Part shown: positions 31,215-43,686 of the stretch, piece by piece
Layout: every line of letters starts with the position of its first letter
Numbering within the stretch: position 1 is the first letter of the stretch
From: Anaeramoeba flamelloides
Lineage: Eukaryota; Metamonada; Anaeramoebidae
Assembly (NCBI GenBank): GCA_027625915.1
Contig: JANTQA010000026.1
Span: forward strand, 186,001 to 250,000
Direction of reading: 5' to 3'
DNA length: 64,000 nucleotides
The notes under the pieces: generated by a model
Seen by the model: only the letters and a program-made list of their open reading frames with translations
Database searches by the model: none
What the model was told of the DNA's origin: nothing
Program-made: the position numbers and the translations under genes

Positions 31215-34061
31215 TTTTTTTTGTTATTTGCTGAGAATTGTTGAATAAAAAATGAAACATTTCTTCTGGTTTTTACTTTCATATCCAAAAATATTTTTAC
31301 AAATCGTTTTAAATTAGGTCTTACAATGGAGTTTTTTTGTTGTTTCTTCAGAACATGTTTTCTATTATTTTTTCAACCTACTTTATAAAAATTTAGTTTT
31401 TATTTTTGAAATTTTCTGATTTTCTTCTTTGTGAATTGTTGGTTTTCTTTAAGGTGAGCCCTTCTGTTGATTTTTAAAACCTCAAAAAAAAATGGGTCTT
31501 TTTTTCGAATAATAATTGGTTTTGAAGGCAGAATATTCCTTTTGAATTCTGAACACACATGAGAAAAACCAACCTTTCGTTTTACTTGAGGTTTTTAGAT
31601 CCTGACAATCAGGTAAAATTAATTCGAAATGTAAAAAAATGTAGTTATTTTTAATTTTATTTTTTATTTTCAAGTAAATTCTTAATAACAATAATACATA
31701 ATTTAAAAGTGTGGAAATACCAGAATAATCACCGTAATAGAAATGTTTGTTCGTTTATTCCAAATTCTATTGGTTTTCAGTTCTAGATTCCTCAAAAAAA
31801 AAAATACAAAAATTCTTTTTTGCTAATATCTCCCATTAAAAGTACAGAGAAAAGAATCTTGTGGACTATCTAAAATAAGGTCATTGCGGGGATAGTGTGG
31901 GTTTAAACACAATAGTTTGAGACACTTTATCTTTTTCAATTAACCAGAAACCTAAAATAAAACAATTTTTCAGAATTTTTTTGCACTTTTTAAGGAATTA
32001 GCGTCTACTAAGGAGAAGCCTAGGATTAAAGTATGTTGTTATTGGACCTAAACACATTGAGTGTTACATGGTTCAACTTCTCTAAAAAATCGATTAGTCA
32101 AGTAGCAATATTTTTGATCTCATCAATTAAAAAAGAATCCAATGTATTAGTAGAAAAATCAACAATTTCAGAAAAAAATCTGCATTTAGCCATAAATTTA
32201 AAGGTTGAATTATCAATATTCAGAATACAAAGTCACAAAATATCTTTCTTAAATTTGTGGCGAAATGTAGATTAGTTACTAAAAAATTCGTTTTTTTTTA
32301 AAAAATTAAATAATTAACCAAGAGATTCTTTTGACAAATTATTTCTCAAATCATGCAAATATATTGATACTACAAGTAACTTTATCAAAAGCAAACAAAA
32401 CTAATCAGTCTTTGGGTTTTTATGTTGATGATTATTGAGATAATCTTTGAAATTCAAAAATTGTAAAAATAGTTACTTTTGGGAGTTCTAAATCTAAATT
32501 ATTAAATACCAGAATACTGCTATTTGGGTTTCTCTTTTTAGATTTGAAAAAGGAATTAAAAAAAATTTTTCAAAATGAAACTTTTTATAATAGTGATCAT
32601 TTGTCAAAAATGTAATAATTTATTGTTCAATAAGATTTATAATAGATTTTTTTAGAGCTATTCAAGCCATGGTGCACTAATATCATTTGTACCCAATTAC
32701 AACATACTTTAATTATAGAGAAATCATGGTGACGCTAATCCCTTAAATTTCTAAAAAAATATAAATAGAACCTGGAAAATTGGATTTACAAAGTTAAATT
32801 GTAAAATTTCTTTTAAAATGAATTTTAAATTAAGACCATTTATTAACCAATAGTTTTTATTATTAGTAAAGTTATTAAAAAGGGTAAAATTAGCAAAAAG
32901 TTTAATTTTTTTTTGATGAAATTTAATCATGATCGTGATGGGTTAACTGTTTTCAATATGGTTTCTTTTACCCCACTGTACTTGGTGTTTTTTTTTTTTT
33001 GATATTATTTAGTGGGTGGTAGAAACAATTCTTTTATTTTTAAAGTGTGTTTTTGTGAAATTCCTTTCCAGACAATAAGATCTTGTTTCTTTTTTCATAG
33101 AAAATAATTTTGTTTTAAATAATTGGGAAATATGTTGGTTTTTAAACTGTACTAAATATGAGAAAAATGGATCAAACTTTTTAAAAATCATCGCTTATTT
33201 CTGAAAAAGAACATAAAAGTAAGATTGTCTTTGTAGTAATCAGATTTTTAATTTGTTTTACAATTTCAAGCTGCTGTAAAATTGTTTTGAATAGGCTATT
33301 ATATTTACTATAAGTTTTTTTTAGTTTATGAGTCCCTAAAAAAACACTCATTTTATTATAAGATCAAATGTATATAAATAAGAGAGAACAATATAAAACG
33401 AGTTCAAAAGTAATATATTGATTTCTTTTATTTATGATTTGGTGATAAATTTAATTTTTTTGAGAAAAATTGAAAAAACTTTTACAATATATTTTTGGTT
33501 TAAATTATCAGCTTGAAAAGTAATTAATCTATTACTTTGGCAGATTTTATTTTTTAAAAGAGACATTTTTAAGATCTGTGTTAGATGCTGAGCTGATTAA
33601 AAAAGTATGATATTATAATTTATTATTTTCTGATCAATTGTTCAAAAACAGTAAATTATTTTCTTGAATTGACCACTTTCCAACCACATAATATCTGTAC
33701 AAACCCAAATTCCCTTCTGCTTTTCTAGATCAGTTTGATGTTCTTATATTTTATTTCAAAAGTTAAACAATAAGAAGACATTTTGCATCAGCACAAAACT
33801 CATTGATTTTGGATCATTTCAAAAAGTAGCCTTAAAAGGTACAAATTTTGAAGTTGGAACAAATCTTCAACACCTTCTCAAACAAATATTGATTTTTCAT
33901 CAGAAAAACCACCAAATATATTTTTTAAAACTATATTTTATCATAAAACAACTCAAAACAGCGCACACAGTAACAACAATTTCACTTCTCAAAATATTAC
34001 CTTTGCTTTTCACAAAACCAAATCTTTTCATTTTCTTGTTTTTAACAATCTGATCAAAAAA
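31215..34061. other. AT-rich interval between divergent genes
   Basis: Lies between the ubiquitin-like gene (-) and NDUFV1 (+), so it should hold both promoters. No motif could be assigned. A decayed coding-like stretch on the minus strand is at 32040-32220. The segment at about 32930-33560 shares scattered strings (GGAAATATGTTGGTTTTTAAAC) with the interior of the 3.2-kb element (38350). The last 100 bases before the NDUFV1 ATG are C-rich, as expected for a leader. Confidence 0.4.
32040..32220 (-). pseudogene. decayed coding-like fragment with in-frame TGA
   Basis: The minus strand reads FKFMAKCRFFSEIVDF, TLDSFLIDEIKNIAT, then TGA (32100-32098), and continues LIDFLEKLNHVTLNVF in the same frame. 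The composition is that of a real helical protein, but a stop interrupts it and frames shift upstream. Most likely the remains of a transposase or gene. Family not recognised. Confidence 0.3.
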
Positions 34062-34701
34062 ATGCTTTCGAATTTTTTACAACAACCAATTGGACAACAA
34101 CAACTTTTGTCCACACTCTTTACTTCAAAAAGGTTCTATGGTGGATTACGAGACAACAATCGAATTTTCACTAATTTATATGGGGACTATGATTCGTCTG
34201 TCACAGGCGCAATGAAAAGAGGCGATTGGCAACAAACCAAGAACATCATTTCCAAAGGAAAGGAATGGATCATCAGCGAAATCAAAAAATCTGGCATCAG
34301 GGGAAGAGGTGGCGCCGGTTTCCCAACAGGCTTAAAATGGTCCTTCATGCCAAAGAACGATCCTAGACCATCCTATCTCGTAATTAACGCAGACGAAGGA
34401 GAACCAGGTACCTGTAAGGATCGTCAGATCTTATTGAACGACCCACAAAAATTGGTTGAGGGTTGCCTTTTAGCAGGATACGCCCTTGGTGCAAACAGCT
34501 CATACATCTACGTAAGAGGCGAGTTTAAAAAAGAAATTGAAAGCTTACAAAACGCCATTGACCAGGCCTATGAACATAACCTCATCGGTAAAAACGCATG
34601 TGGCTCTGGCTATAATTTTGACATCCATGTCCACCCTGGTGCAGGCGCTTACGTTTGTGGTGAAGAAACTGCACTTATTGAAAGTCTTGAAGGATCTACA
34701 G
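34062..34701 (+). CDS. NDUFV1: NADH dehydrogenase [ubiquinone] flavoprotein 1 (NuoF/NDUFV1), exon 1 of 2
   Basis: Encodes the N-terminal 213 residues of the 51-kDa NADH-oxidising subunit. Residues about 1-30 (MLSNFLQQ..., Arg/Ser/Thr-rich, no acids until Asp31) look like a mitochondrial or hydrogenosomal presequence. [15 protein letters not shown] (79-93) is the Gly-rich NADH/FMN site and [13 protein letters not shown] (109-121) the following FMN-binding loop. The exon ends in phase 1 at ACAG/GTAATT. The spliced protein is 445 aa, the normal family length. It transfers hydride from NADH to FMN and on to a [4Fe-4S] cluster, in complex I or, in some anaerobes, in a soluble two-subunit module with NDUFV2 that feeds hydrogenase. 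Which role applies cannot be decided here. Third codon positions are clearly richer in C than in neighbouring genes, suggesting high expression. Confidence 0.95.
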
Positions 34702-35179
34702 GTAATTAATCTTTCTCTTTATCATTATTTTTTTTTTTTTTTATTATTATTCTTATTCTTGTTTTTGTTTTCCTTTCCCAGCAAAAACAAAAACTCTGCA
34801 AAAAAAAAAATTTTTAAAAATATTCCTCTTTTCTAAATTCGAATTTGTAAACTTGAGGCTTTAAAAAAACAAAAAGACTGACATTTTATTCCTTTTGATT
34901 TTTGTTTCTTATTTTTTTTTTTTTTTTTTCAACCAATTTTGCTTTTTTCCTACAATTTTACTTTATTTTTCAAAATTTATCTTTTTTTTCAATTTCTTTT
35001 GAGTCTTTTTTTTTACAAAACTAAACAACTTTTAATCCACTGACAACCATAATAACACCAACTCTTTCTTTCACAAATTTCCAACCCTTCACATACCAAA
35101 CCAACCAACATTAAACAACAAAAAAACAATACATCCTGTTCTTTTACTATTCCCCTCATAATAATTATTATTGCAAAAG
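34702..35179 (+). other. 478-bp NDUFV1 intron
   Basis: GTAATT donor and GCAAAAG acceptor. Joining 34701 to 35180 restores the conserved Gly-Lys-Pro-Arg at the junction and keeps the frame to the stop at 35877. Long T-rich tracts fill the intron. Small frames inside are chance. Confidence 0.93.
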
Positions 35180-35877
35180 GAAAACCAAGAATCAAACCAC
35201 CCTTCCCACCACAATTTGGATTATGGGGATGCCCAACAAATGTAAACAATGTCGAAACAATTTCAAGTTGTCCAACAATCCTTCGAAGGGGATCGTCATG
35301 GTACAACTCATTCGGAAGGAAAAACAATCACGGAACAAAAATTTTCTCGATTTCTGGCCACGTCAACACGCCTTGTGTCGTTGAAGAAGAAATGAGTATT
35401 CCTTTAAAAACCTTAATCGAAAAGCACGCTGGAGGAGTAAGAGGAGGATGGGACAATTTACTTGCCGTCATCCCAGGTGGATCCTCGTGCCCTGTATTGC
35501 CAAAAAACATTTGTGAGACTGTTTTGATGGACTACGACGACTTGGCCAAATATGATAGCTCCTTCGGCACAGGCGCAATCATTGTCATGGACAAATCTAC
35601 AGACATTGTCAAATCCATCGCCCGATTATCCAAATTTTATGCCCACGAAAGTTGTGGACAATGTACACCCTGCAGAGAAGGTACAATCTGGGTCAAATCA
35701 ATCATGGACAAAATCGTCGAAGGTAAAGGTACCAGAAATGAACTTAAATTACTTGAGAGCTTGATCACCACAGTTAAAGGAAACACAATTTGTGCATTAG
35801 GTGACGCAGCTGTCTTACCAATTGAAGGCTTACTTAGACATTTTAGAAAAGAAGTAGAAGAAAAATTAATTGATTAA
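35180..35877 (+). CDS. NDUFV1: NDUFV1, exon 2 of 2
   Basis: Encodes residues 214-445: [22 protein letters not shown], the [11 protein letters not shown] region, and the N3 cluster ligands ESCGQCTPC (Cys372, Cys375, Cys378) with the fourth at ICALGD (Cys418). All four Cys are present, so the subunit should be functional. Ends in TAA. Confidence 0.95.
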
Positions 35878-36749
35878 TTTTTTCTCGTTGAGAAATTATT
35901 TCAATGAATTTGATTTTTTTTTTTTTTTTCTTTTGACTACAATTTATATTTGTAGTTGTTTTCTCGGATCTTTCCCTCGTTATATTAGTTGCAATTTGAA
36001 TAATTAGATTTCAAATTGCTATAGTTTTATTACCCATTAGAGTTCGATCATCAAAAATCGGTCCACAATAGAAAAAATTTCAGTTCTTAACTGCATTTTT
36101 TTAAAAATAAATCTAGTATTTTTTAGTAATTTATTTTTCTGTTTATATTTATTTTTTTTTTTTTTTTTTGATGCAAGATCATATGCAATTTGATGGGAAA
36201 AATTATTTTATATATTGATATAATGTTTAATTTTTTGGAATTTCCTCGTTTTTTTTTTTTGAGATTCAGTACTTAATGAATCAATTAGGTTAATATTTTA
36301 TATTTTTTTTAAGAAAGAAAATTTTATCAGAATTATCTGAAGAATAAAATAAAGTGTGAGATCTCTCAAAAACTTATATTGAACAATTGGTATAAATTTT
36401 CATAAATTATTGAATCCACCTTTAATATTTTAAAATAAAAAAAATAAATACTAATCTTTTATAGCTCAAATAATTCCTATTTTTTGAAAAAATATTATTC
36501 TTCTAAAAAGAGTTATTTGAATGGTTTCTTTTTTTTTTCGCATAATATTCCTTAAAAAAATTATTTATAGAATTAGATATTGATTTTCAAAATAAAATTT
36601 AAGTTGGTAAAAAAAAAAGTTTAAAACAATAAATCTTATAAAGCAGAAGATTATTATTAATGATAAAAAGCTTTAAAAAAAACAATAATAATAAGAAAAT
36701 AGGGCACAATTTCATTTATATTCCATCTATAAAAGTAATTTTGTTCCAA

Positions 36750-36771
36750 TATATATATATATATATATATA
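36750..36771. repeat. (AT)n tract at the left edge of the long-arm element
   Basis: About ten AT units abut the left arm. Insertion into, or slippage beside, an AT tract would explain the position. Confidence 0.7.
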
Positions 36772-37974
36772 AAGTTAAACACCAATTCAAAATTTTTAAC
36801 ACACCAAAATTCAATTTGCGAAGAAAAAAACTTATTTAACAACTTCTCGAAGATTTACCAAATTAGAACCATTCACTAATTGAAATGTTAACACCTTTTT
36901 ATAAAATAAAATACTCACAAAACAATAAATAAATAATTATCAATACAAATAAATCATGGGTGTGTTAAAAATTTTGGAGAGAGCAAAACAAAAAAATAAA
37001 TTAGTAAATATGTTGAAATTCTATTAGGAATATTGATCGATCAAAGGTTAGATACTACCAACTAATTTTATTTGAGTTCTTCTATTTGGAACAACTTGAC
37101 TTTAACATAATATAAACCTTGTAGAAAAATTTTGATCCAACGAAACAAATTACGTTATTCAAAAAATGAAATGAAAACAAAAACTAAAAGATGAAAAAAT
37201 GATTTTCATATTTTACAAAAATCAAAATTATCTCAAATTTCAATGAAATTGTATTATTGTGATTGTTTGGAACGTTTTAGCTGTGTGGAAAATTTTGAAT
37301 TTTAGTTTAGTTTAATTTGTGTTAAAAATTGATCTTATGACTGCTTTTTTTTTTAACATTCACTTTTTATTTTTATTTTTTAAACAAATAATTATTGAAA
37401 ATCAAGGAAAAGAAAGGTATTAATTATTTAACAAATTTAAGATACTACTCTACTTACTTTGTAAATATTTTGTGTAATCTTTGTATTATAAGGCAAATCT
37501 TGAAAATTTTGAGATCTTCTTATTTTTTAGTTTTATTTGAGAAAAAAAAAAAGTATTTTATTCATAGTTTAAACCTTGAAAAATAATATTATAGTTTTTT
37601 AAGAACTCTCTAAATATTTTTTTATAATAATAAAAAATCTGATAAATCACAAAAATATCACTCATATAATAGGATTTAAGATATGAAATAAATAATTTGG
37701 TACAAGAAAAAAAAATTATTCATTGAATAGAAGTCAAAAAAAGAAAGTATTTGATAATTTATGGAATGTTTGTAAATTGAATAATGTATCTTTCTTTATT
37801 ACAAAAGAATTTCTAGATACAAATATTTTTTTTTCTTGTTTCAGATTAAAATTAATTTCATTTAAATAAAACCAAATTGTTGTGATTCTCAATAAATAAA
37901 TAAAATAAAATAAAAAGAAACAATAGAAAAACACCTTTTTGAAAATATTAAAAAAGAGTATTACAAATTTGATA

Positions 37975-38170
37975 CAGTCAGTTTCACTTTTAAGACACAC
38001 ACTTTCAACTAAATTTAAGGTACAAAAAAATCTCAAATTAAGGCACAAAATTTGGATATTTTTTTTTTACAATTTTTTATACTAGAATTTGTTTTTTGTG
38101 CCTTAATTTCAGATTTTTATTGTGCCTTAAATTTTGTTGAAAGCTTGTGCCTTAAAAGTGAAACTGACTT
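37975..38170. mobile_element. palindromic MITE, CAGTCAG family, copy 1 (196 bp)
   Basis: The left end is CAGTCAGTTTCACTTTTAAG preceded by TA, and the right end is its near-complement followed by TA. The whole element is nearly a full palindrome around a T-rich centre. Inserted inside the 3.2-kb element. Confidence 0.85.
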
Positions 38171-39319
38171 TATATTAAAATAAAATGTTCATGCTAAATT
38201 AAGTCAAGAAAATAAAGGAAAGATTTCTAAATAATACAATGTTAAGAATACTTAAGAAAGGTGGGGTTTGTATGTTTAAGTGTTTTTTTTTTCTTTACAT
38301 AGTAAACAAAAAGATGTATTTACTCTATTAAAGAAAAGAATGTTTTTGAAATAATTTGGAAACATATTGGTTTTTAAACGTTTTAAAATCAGAAAAAGGG
38401 ATCTTTCTTTTAAAAAACATTGTTCATTTTCAAAAAAAAAGATATTGATAGAAAGTTTGGTATTATTCTTAAAATTTTACTCTATTTTTATATTTCAAGA
38501 TTCAGGAATTTTTTTTTATAGATTTGCTATTATATTTAATTGGTTATTTTTTTGTAGAATAATCCTTTACTTTTTATAATATGTATAATTCGAAAAAATG
38601 ATAGCTTTGGATTTGGCATGGTTTCATGATATTTTGGTTCTTTTAGCTGTTCAATATTCAACTTTGTATAGATTTTAATAGGTTGTTAAAAAATTTAATA
38701 ATTGTGAAATCATTCTTATAATCTGAAATCCAATTTGGAATATATCATACATATTTATTGGAATACAAGAAAAAAAAAATTCGTATTTTTGGGTTTTTAT
38801 TTGAAATTTTTCTCGTCCTTTTACTCAATTCGCCAAAAAAAAAAATAAATTTATGAAAGCTCAAAATCCAACCAAACTCTGAAAATTTTCAATATATAAC
38901 CTAAAAATCAATTTTTTTATAACTTACTTTCAAACAAATGAGTCCTACTTTCAGGAAACTCTTTTGACAAAAAACAATAAAAAATGAATTTATTTTTTAA
39001 CCACTATTGGCACCTTCTTTAAAATAATATCAAGTGAAAGACCTCTCAGATATGAGTTTTAATAATTAGAAACCAAGTCAAAACAAAATAATCTTTTTGT
39101 AGTTTCTTTGATTGTAAACCTTAATGGGGTACCCAAAAAAATAATTTCATCAAAGATCTTTAAAAAAATAATATCATTTTTTAAATTATCTCAAGTTATA
39201 TTTTTAATCGATTAATTTAATTATCAACCAGGTTTACAGGTTAAATTTATTTATTTTTTCTTAGGAAATTTCTCAAATGGATACAGTATTAAAAAAAATG
39301 TGAACAATTAATATTATTC

Positions 39320-39322
<3 letters not shown>

Positions 39323-39350
<28 letters not shown>
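39323..39350. repeat. (TA)n microsatellite
   Basis: About 14 TA units within the interior of the long-arm element. Confidence 0.8.
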
Positions 39351-40329
39351 ATCAATTTACTTTTTTCTCACTTTTCAAACAAAATTTACCGTTTTTTTTT
39401 GATTACTTGTAAAGAATTTTACTTGGATTATCAAATATCTCGTTATTCCTCCGAACAAAAAATAAGATAATTTTATTGAAATTAAACTAAAATTCAAAAT
39501 TTTCCACACAGCTAAAACGTTCCAAACAATCACAATAATACAATTTCATTGAAATTTGAGATAATTTTGATTTTTGTAAAATATGAAAATCATTTTTTCA
39601 TCTTTTAGTTTTTGTTTTGATTTCATTGTTTGAATTACGTAATTTTTTTCGTTGGATCAAAAAGTTTTGAGCAATTGATATTATGGTTAAAGTCAAGTTG
39701 TTCAAAATAGAAGAACTCAAATAAAATTAGTTGGTAGTATCTAACCTTTGATCGATCAATATTCCTAATAGAATTTCAACATATTTACTAATTTATTTTT
39801 TTGTTTTGCTCTCTCCAAAATTTTTAACACACCCATGATTTATTTGTATTGATAATTATTTATTTATTGTTTTAGGAGTATTGTAATTTATGAAGAAGTG
39901 TTAACATTTCAATTAGTGAATGGTTCTAATTTGGTAAATCTTCTTGAATTGATTAAATAAGTTTTTTTCTTCACAAATTGAATTTTGGTGTGTTAAAAAT
40001 TTTGAATTGGGGTTTAGTACAAACTCACTTGTAGTTGAAAATCAACTTTTTAAAAAAAAATATTTTTAAATAATTAGTAAAATTTCAATTCATTTACAGA
40101 TCAATCAACTTAAAGTTAAAATAAAAAGACCAGATTATTTATTGAGGGTACGCAGTAATTAAAAAAAATAATCATTGTCAAAAAAAGAAGAATAAACAGA
40201 ATTAAAAACAATAACAATATCTTTTAATTGAACAAATCAGTTGTATATATCGCATTGTAAGATTTTTTCAAAATTTTCAAGATTATAGTAACTTTTTTGA
40301 TATTACTAAATTCTAATGAATTAAAAAAC

Positions 40330-41360
40330 CACAGTTAGCTTTTCTTGGGGTTGATACTTATTTGGGAAATCATTTATTCTTTCAATAAAACAGAAAACTC
40401 AGAAAATACGCTGTTAACTTTCGGAAAATTTCACGGAATTGAGTAAAATTCTATTTTTCTCTATTCTTTTAAATTCTGGAAAAGTTAAAGGTAGTTTGTT
40501 AATTCTTGAAAATTTACCGAAAGTTATTTAATTTTGATTTAATTTCAAAAATTTATAAATTTTTTTGATGAATTTTGTAAATTAAAACATACATAATTGA
40601 AGATTCCGTCAATTGCTTTCTAGTTCCTAGGACTTTTTAAAATTTTCAAATAGAAAGAAAATTAAATCAAATTTCTTTTTTTATTAAAAAGTAAAAAAAA
40701 CCTAACGGTTCTTTTCTTGAGATTTTCTGTTTTATCTGTTAAGTCTTGTAAGTTTTTTTTGAGGTTTTCTATTTTATTTGGAAAATCTATTGATTTTGGT
40801 TAGCTTTTTTTTGTTTTTTCTATTTATTTGTGAAGTTTTCGAGTTTTTTTGAAGTTTTCTATTTTATTTATGAAGTTTTCTAGGTTTTTTTTGAGTTTTT
40901 CTATTTTATTTGTGAAGTGTTCTAGGTTTTTTTTACTTTTTGAAATAAACAGAAAATTTTTATAAATTTTCGGTTTATTTCAAACAGTAAAAAAAACCTA
41001 ACGAAAGTCTATTGATTTTCCAAATAAATAGAAAAATCAAAAAAACCTAACGATAATCTATTGATTTTCCAAATAATCAGAAAACTCAAAAAAGGATAAC
41101 GGCAGTTTTCCATATTTTAAAAGAATATAGTACAATTAAAGATTTTTCTCTATTCTTTTAAATTATGGAAAAGATAACGAAAAGGTACCATAGAGTGCCT
41201 AGCTTTACTAGAATTCAAAAGAATAGAGAAAAATCAAAATTTTAACTTAATTCTTTTAAATTATGAAACAGCTAACAGCGTTGTTTTTTTACTTTTTGAA
41301 ATAAACTGAAAATTTTTAAAAATTTTGGATTTATTTTAAAAAATAAAAAAAACTTAATGG
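40330..41360. repeat. modular palindromic repeat cluster 2
   Basis: The largest cluster. Three consecutive variants of the TTTTGGTTAG/CTTTTTTTTG...TCTATTTATTTGTGAAGT unit occur at about 40780-40920. Palindromes around AATAAACAGAAA sit at about 40924-40995 and 41287-41350, and GAATAGAGAAAAAT-type modules surround a GGTACCATAGAGTGCCTAGC string that echoes the GCACTC...CTAGGCAC strings at 7.2 kb. Confidence 0.7.
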
Positions 41361-43267
41361 ATAAATCATGAAAATAGTATTTTTTTTTTTAATTCAAACA
41401 AAAAATATTTTTTTATAGTCAAAATAATTGATAATCCAATTTGAAAGATATTTATTAATTTAAAATACTTTTAAAAGATATTAAAATGACTACTCAAGTA
41501 CTACTTCCCCACCCTTGAGAAACTTGAGTTATTGTGCTATTTCACTTCGTTTTACTTCACAATAAAAATTCCAAATCTTTAGAAATGTAACAAAAAAAAA
41601 AAACACTTTTTGTAATCTTTACCTTATCATGTACTCTTATTTTCAATCTTTTTCAATAAAAAAGTAATTGAAAATAACAAAAAAAATTATTGCAAAAAAT
41701 GGCTTTTGGGGATTTTCAAGTGCAAATTCAAATTTGAGAACATTTCAAGTATCTACAAAAAAATGTAAAAATATGAAAAATGGCCCGAGGAATTACTGCG
41801 GGTTCAGAAAGTTGAAATCGTAATTCTACTATATTAAAATCAAATTTTGGCATGTTCGAACAAGGCTAAGATGTAAAAAAATATGAAAATTATTGAAATT
41901 GTTGAAATTTATCTTTTTTTCTAAAAGAAATTCTAACTGTGAAAATATTACTGTGATTACAAAACTCTTTCAAGGGTGTTTTTGGACATAATTTCACTGT
42001 TTTCACCTGAAAATGAAGTCCTTAACTGTGAAGAAAAAAATTTATTATTAATTTTTACTATTAAAATTTGAAAAAATATGACTTGGAAGATAACAATTCA
42101 GTTTTTCTTATTAAATTCTCAAATGTTTCAAAAAATAATTATTGGCCAGATATCTCTTATTAACCAATAATATTTTATCAAAATGAAGTTATCCAAAAGT
42201 GAAAAATTAGCAAATTTTTTGTTTTTATTTGTTAAATATTTAGGATCATAATTTGGTTCTAAAATTATTTTTATTTATGATTTGGTGAAAATTCAGAAAG
42301 ATCTTTGCAAAATCTATTAGTAATGATCTTTTATGAGATATTATTAAGCTTCCTTATTGAATTTTGATTCAAAATTTATAATTTATATAACTTGGTCAGG
42401 GCTTTCAATTAAATCTTAGTTAGAAAAAAAAGTGGAATTTTTTTTTAATTTCTCAAAATTATTGACTACTTTTTCAAGTGAAACAAAGTGAAGTTGTTGA
42501 CAAAAACGTCCTTGAAAGAGTTCCATAATCTCAGTTATATTAACTACTAATTAAAAAAATTTCTTTTCCCAAAAAATGTGAATGTAGTATTTTCCTAACA
42601 ATTTTCTTTCTTTTAACCCTGCTTTGGTCCAACCAAATTTTGATTTTACTATTTCATTATTTCGATTTCGTACTTTCCATTTCAAATCTATAAAAACAAA
42701 AAAATTTAACAGGCTGTTCTCAATATCCTTTATAGTTATTTTTTCAAGTTTAAAATGTTTTTTAAATTTGATGTTGTACTTGAAAATCCTCAAAATTCAT
42801 TTTTTGTAAATTTGTATTCAGGCTTTATTTGAGAAATTTTTTTTTAATATAGTCTATCGTGTTTTTAACTTTGAAACTACAGATTTCTTTAAGCTAGTTT
42901 CTTCATAATGAAAATTATTTTCGAAAAGTGAATGTAAAATAACACAGTAACTATACACCCACCATGGGGTGAAAGTTGTAATAAGTGTGGGAATTAGAAA
43001 AGCATTTCACACAAAATCACCCAGAGTTTTCCAAGTTATAAGAATTTAAATCAGGGTCAAAAATCTTTTAATATACAAATATCTAACATTAAAATTCTTG
43101 ATTTTAATTTTATCAAGATTTACTTGAAAGAATGTCTTAAAAATCAAAACTTCATTTTTGATCCAAAAGATTGGTAAAAATGAATAAAAAGTACATTTTT
43201 TGGGAACTTATTAAGGACTATATGTTTCAGATTGAAATTTAAAGTAAAATGTGTTCTAATCAGGTTC

Positions 43268-43686
43268 TAGGGGTTGGTAATTCTCACAAAATTTTATTCA
43301 GTGAGAACTAAAGTAGTAAAAAATGATATTTTGTGCATAAATTTTAATCTAATCAACCTCGTATCTGGAAATGACAAAGAACGTTGGCAAAAATTGGCTT
43401 TTTGAGAAAATAACTTTTTAGAACAGTTTTTAAAACCCTTAAACATTGTTGGCACGTTTAAATGTTTTTTTTTATTGGTTTAGGTATTAAGATAGGCAGG
43501 CTTTAAAAAATGTTCAAAGAGATCAAATTAGGAAGAAAAGTGAAAAATTTTTAATCAATTCTTTGTTTTTTACCGATAAGACTTTTTTTGAATAATGTCA
43601 ACTATAAAGTGTTTGGTATTGGATTAAATCCACTAAAAGACCCAATTCCAAAAACAAAAGATCATTTTTTCTCAATCAACACAATA
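43268..43686 (+). repeat. dispersed repeat of about 420 bp, copy 1
   Basis: Collinear with 59678-60112 in the same orientation: TTTATTCAGTGAGA, AAATGACAAAGAA.GTTGGCAAAAAT, AAGTGTTTGG.ATTGGATTAAATCC, ACTAAAAGAC. No terminal inverted repeat and no coding capacity seen. Confidence 0.65.

Larger units (their letters stand above)
36774..40018. mobile_element. 3.2-kb element with inverted terminal arms of about 540 bp
   Basis: Left arm about 36774-37312 and right arm about 39479-40018 are near-identical reverse complements. The tips are CCAATTCAAAATTTTTAACA on the left and its complement on the right. The two arms differ by few substitutions, so the element or the inversion is young. The 2.1-kb centre has no long frame and carries an inserted MITE (37975-38170). 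Architecture resembles Mutator-like or fold-back elements. The transposase family is unknown. Confidence 0.75.

Noticed and set aside
35013-35510. Minus-strand frames over NDUFV1
   Set aside because: Shadows of intron and exon 2 of NDUFV1.
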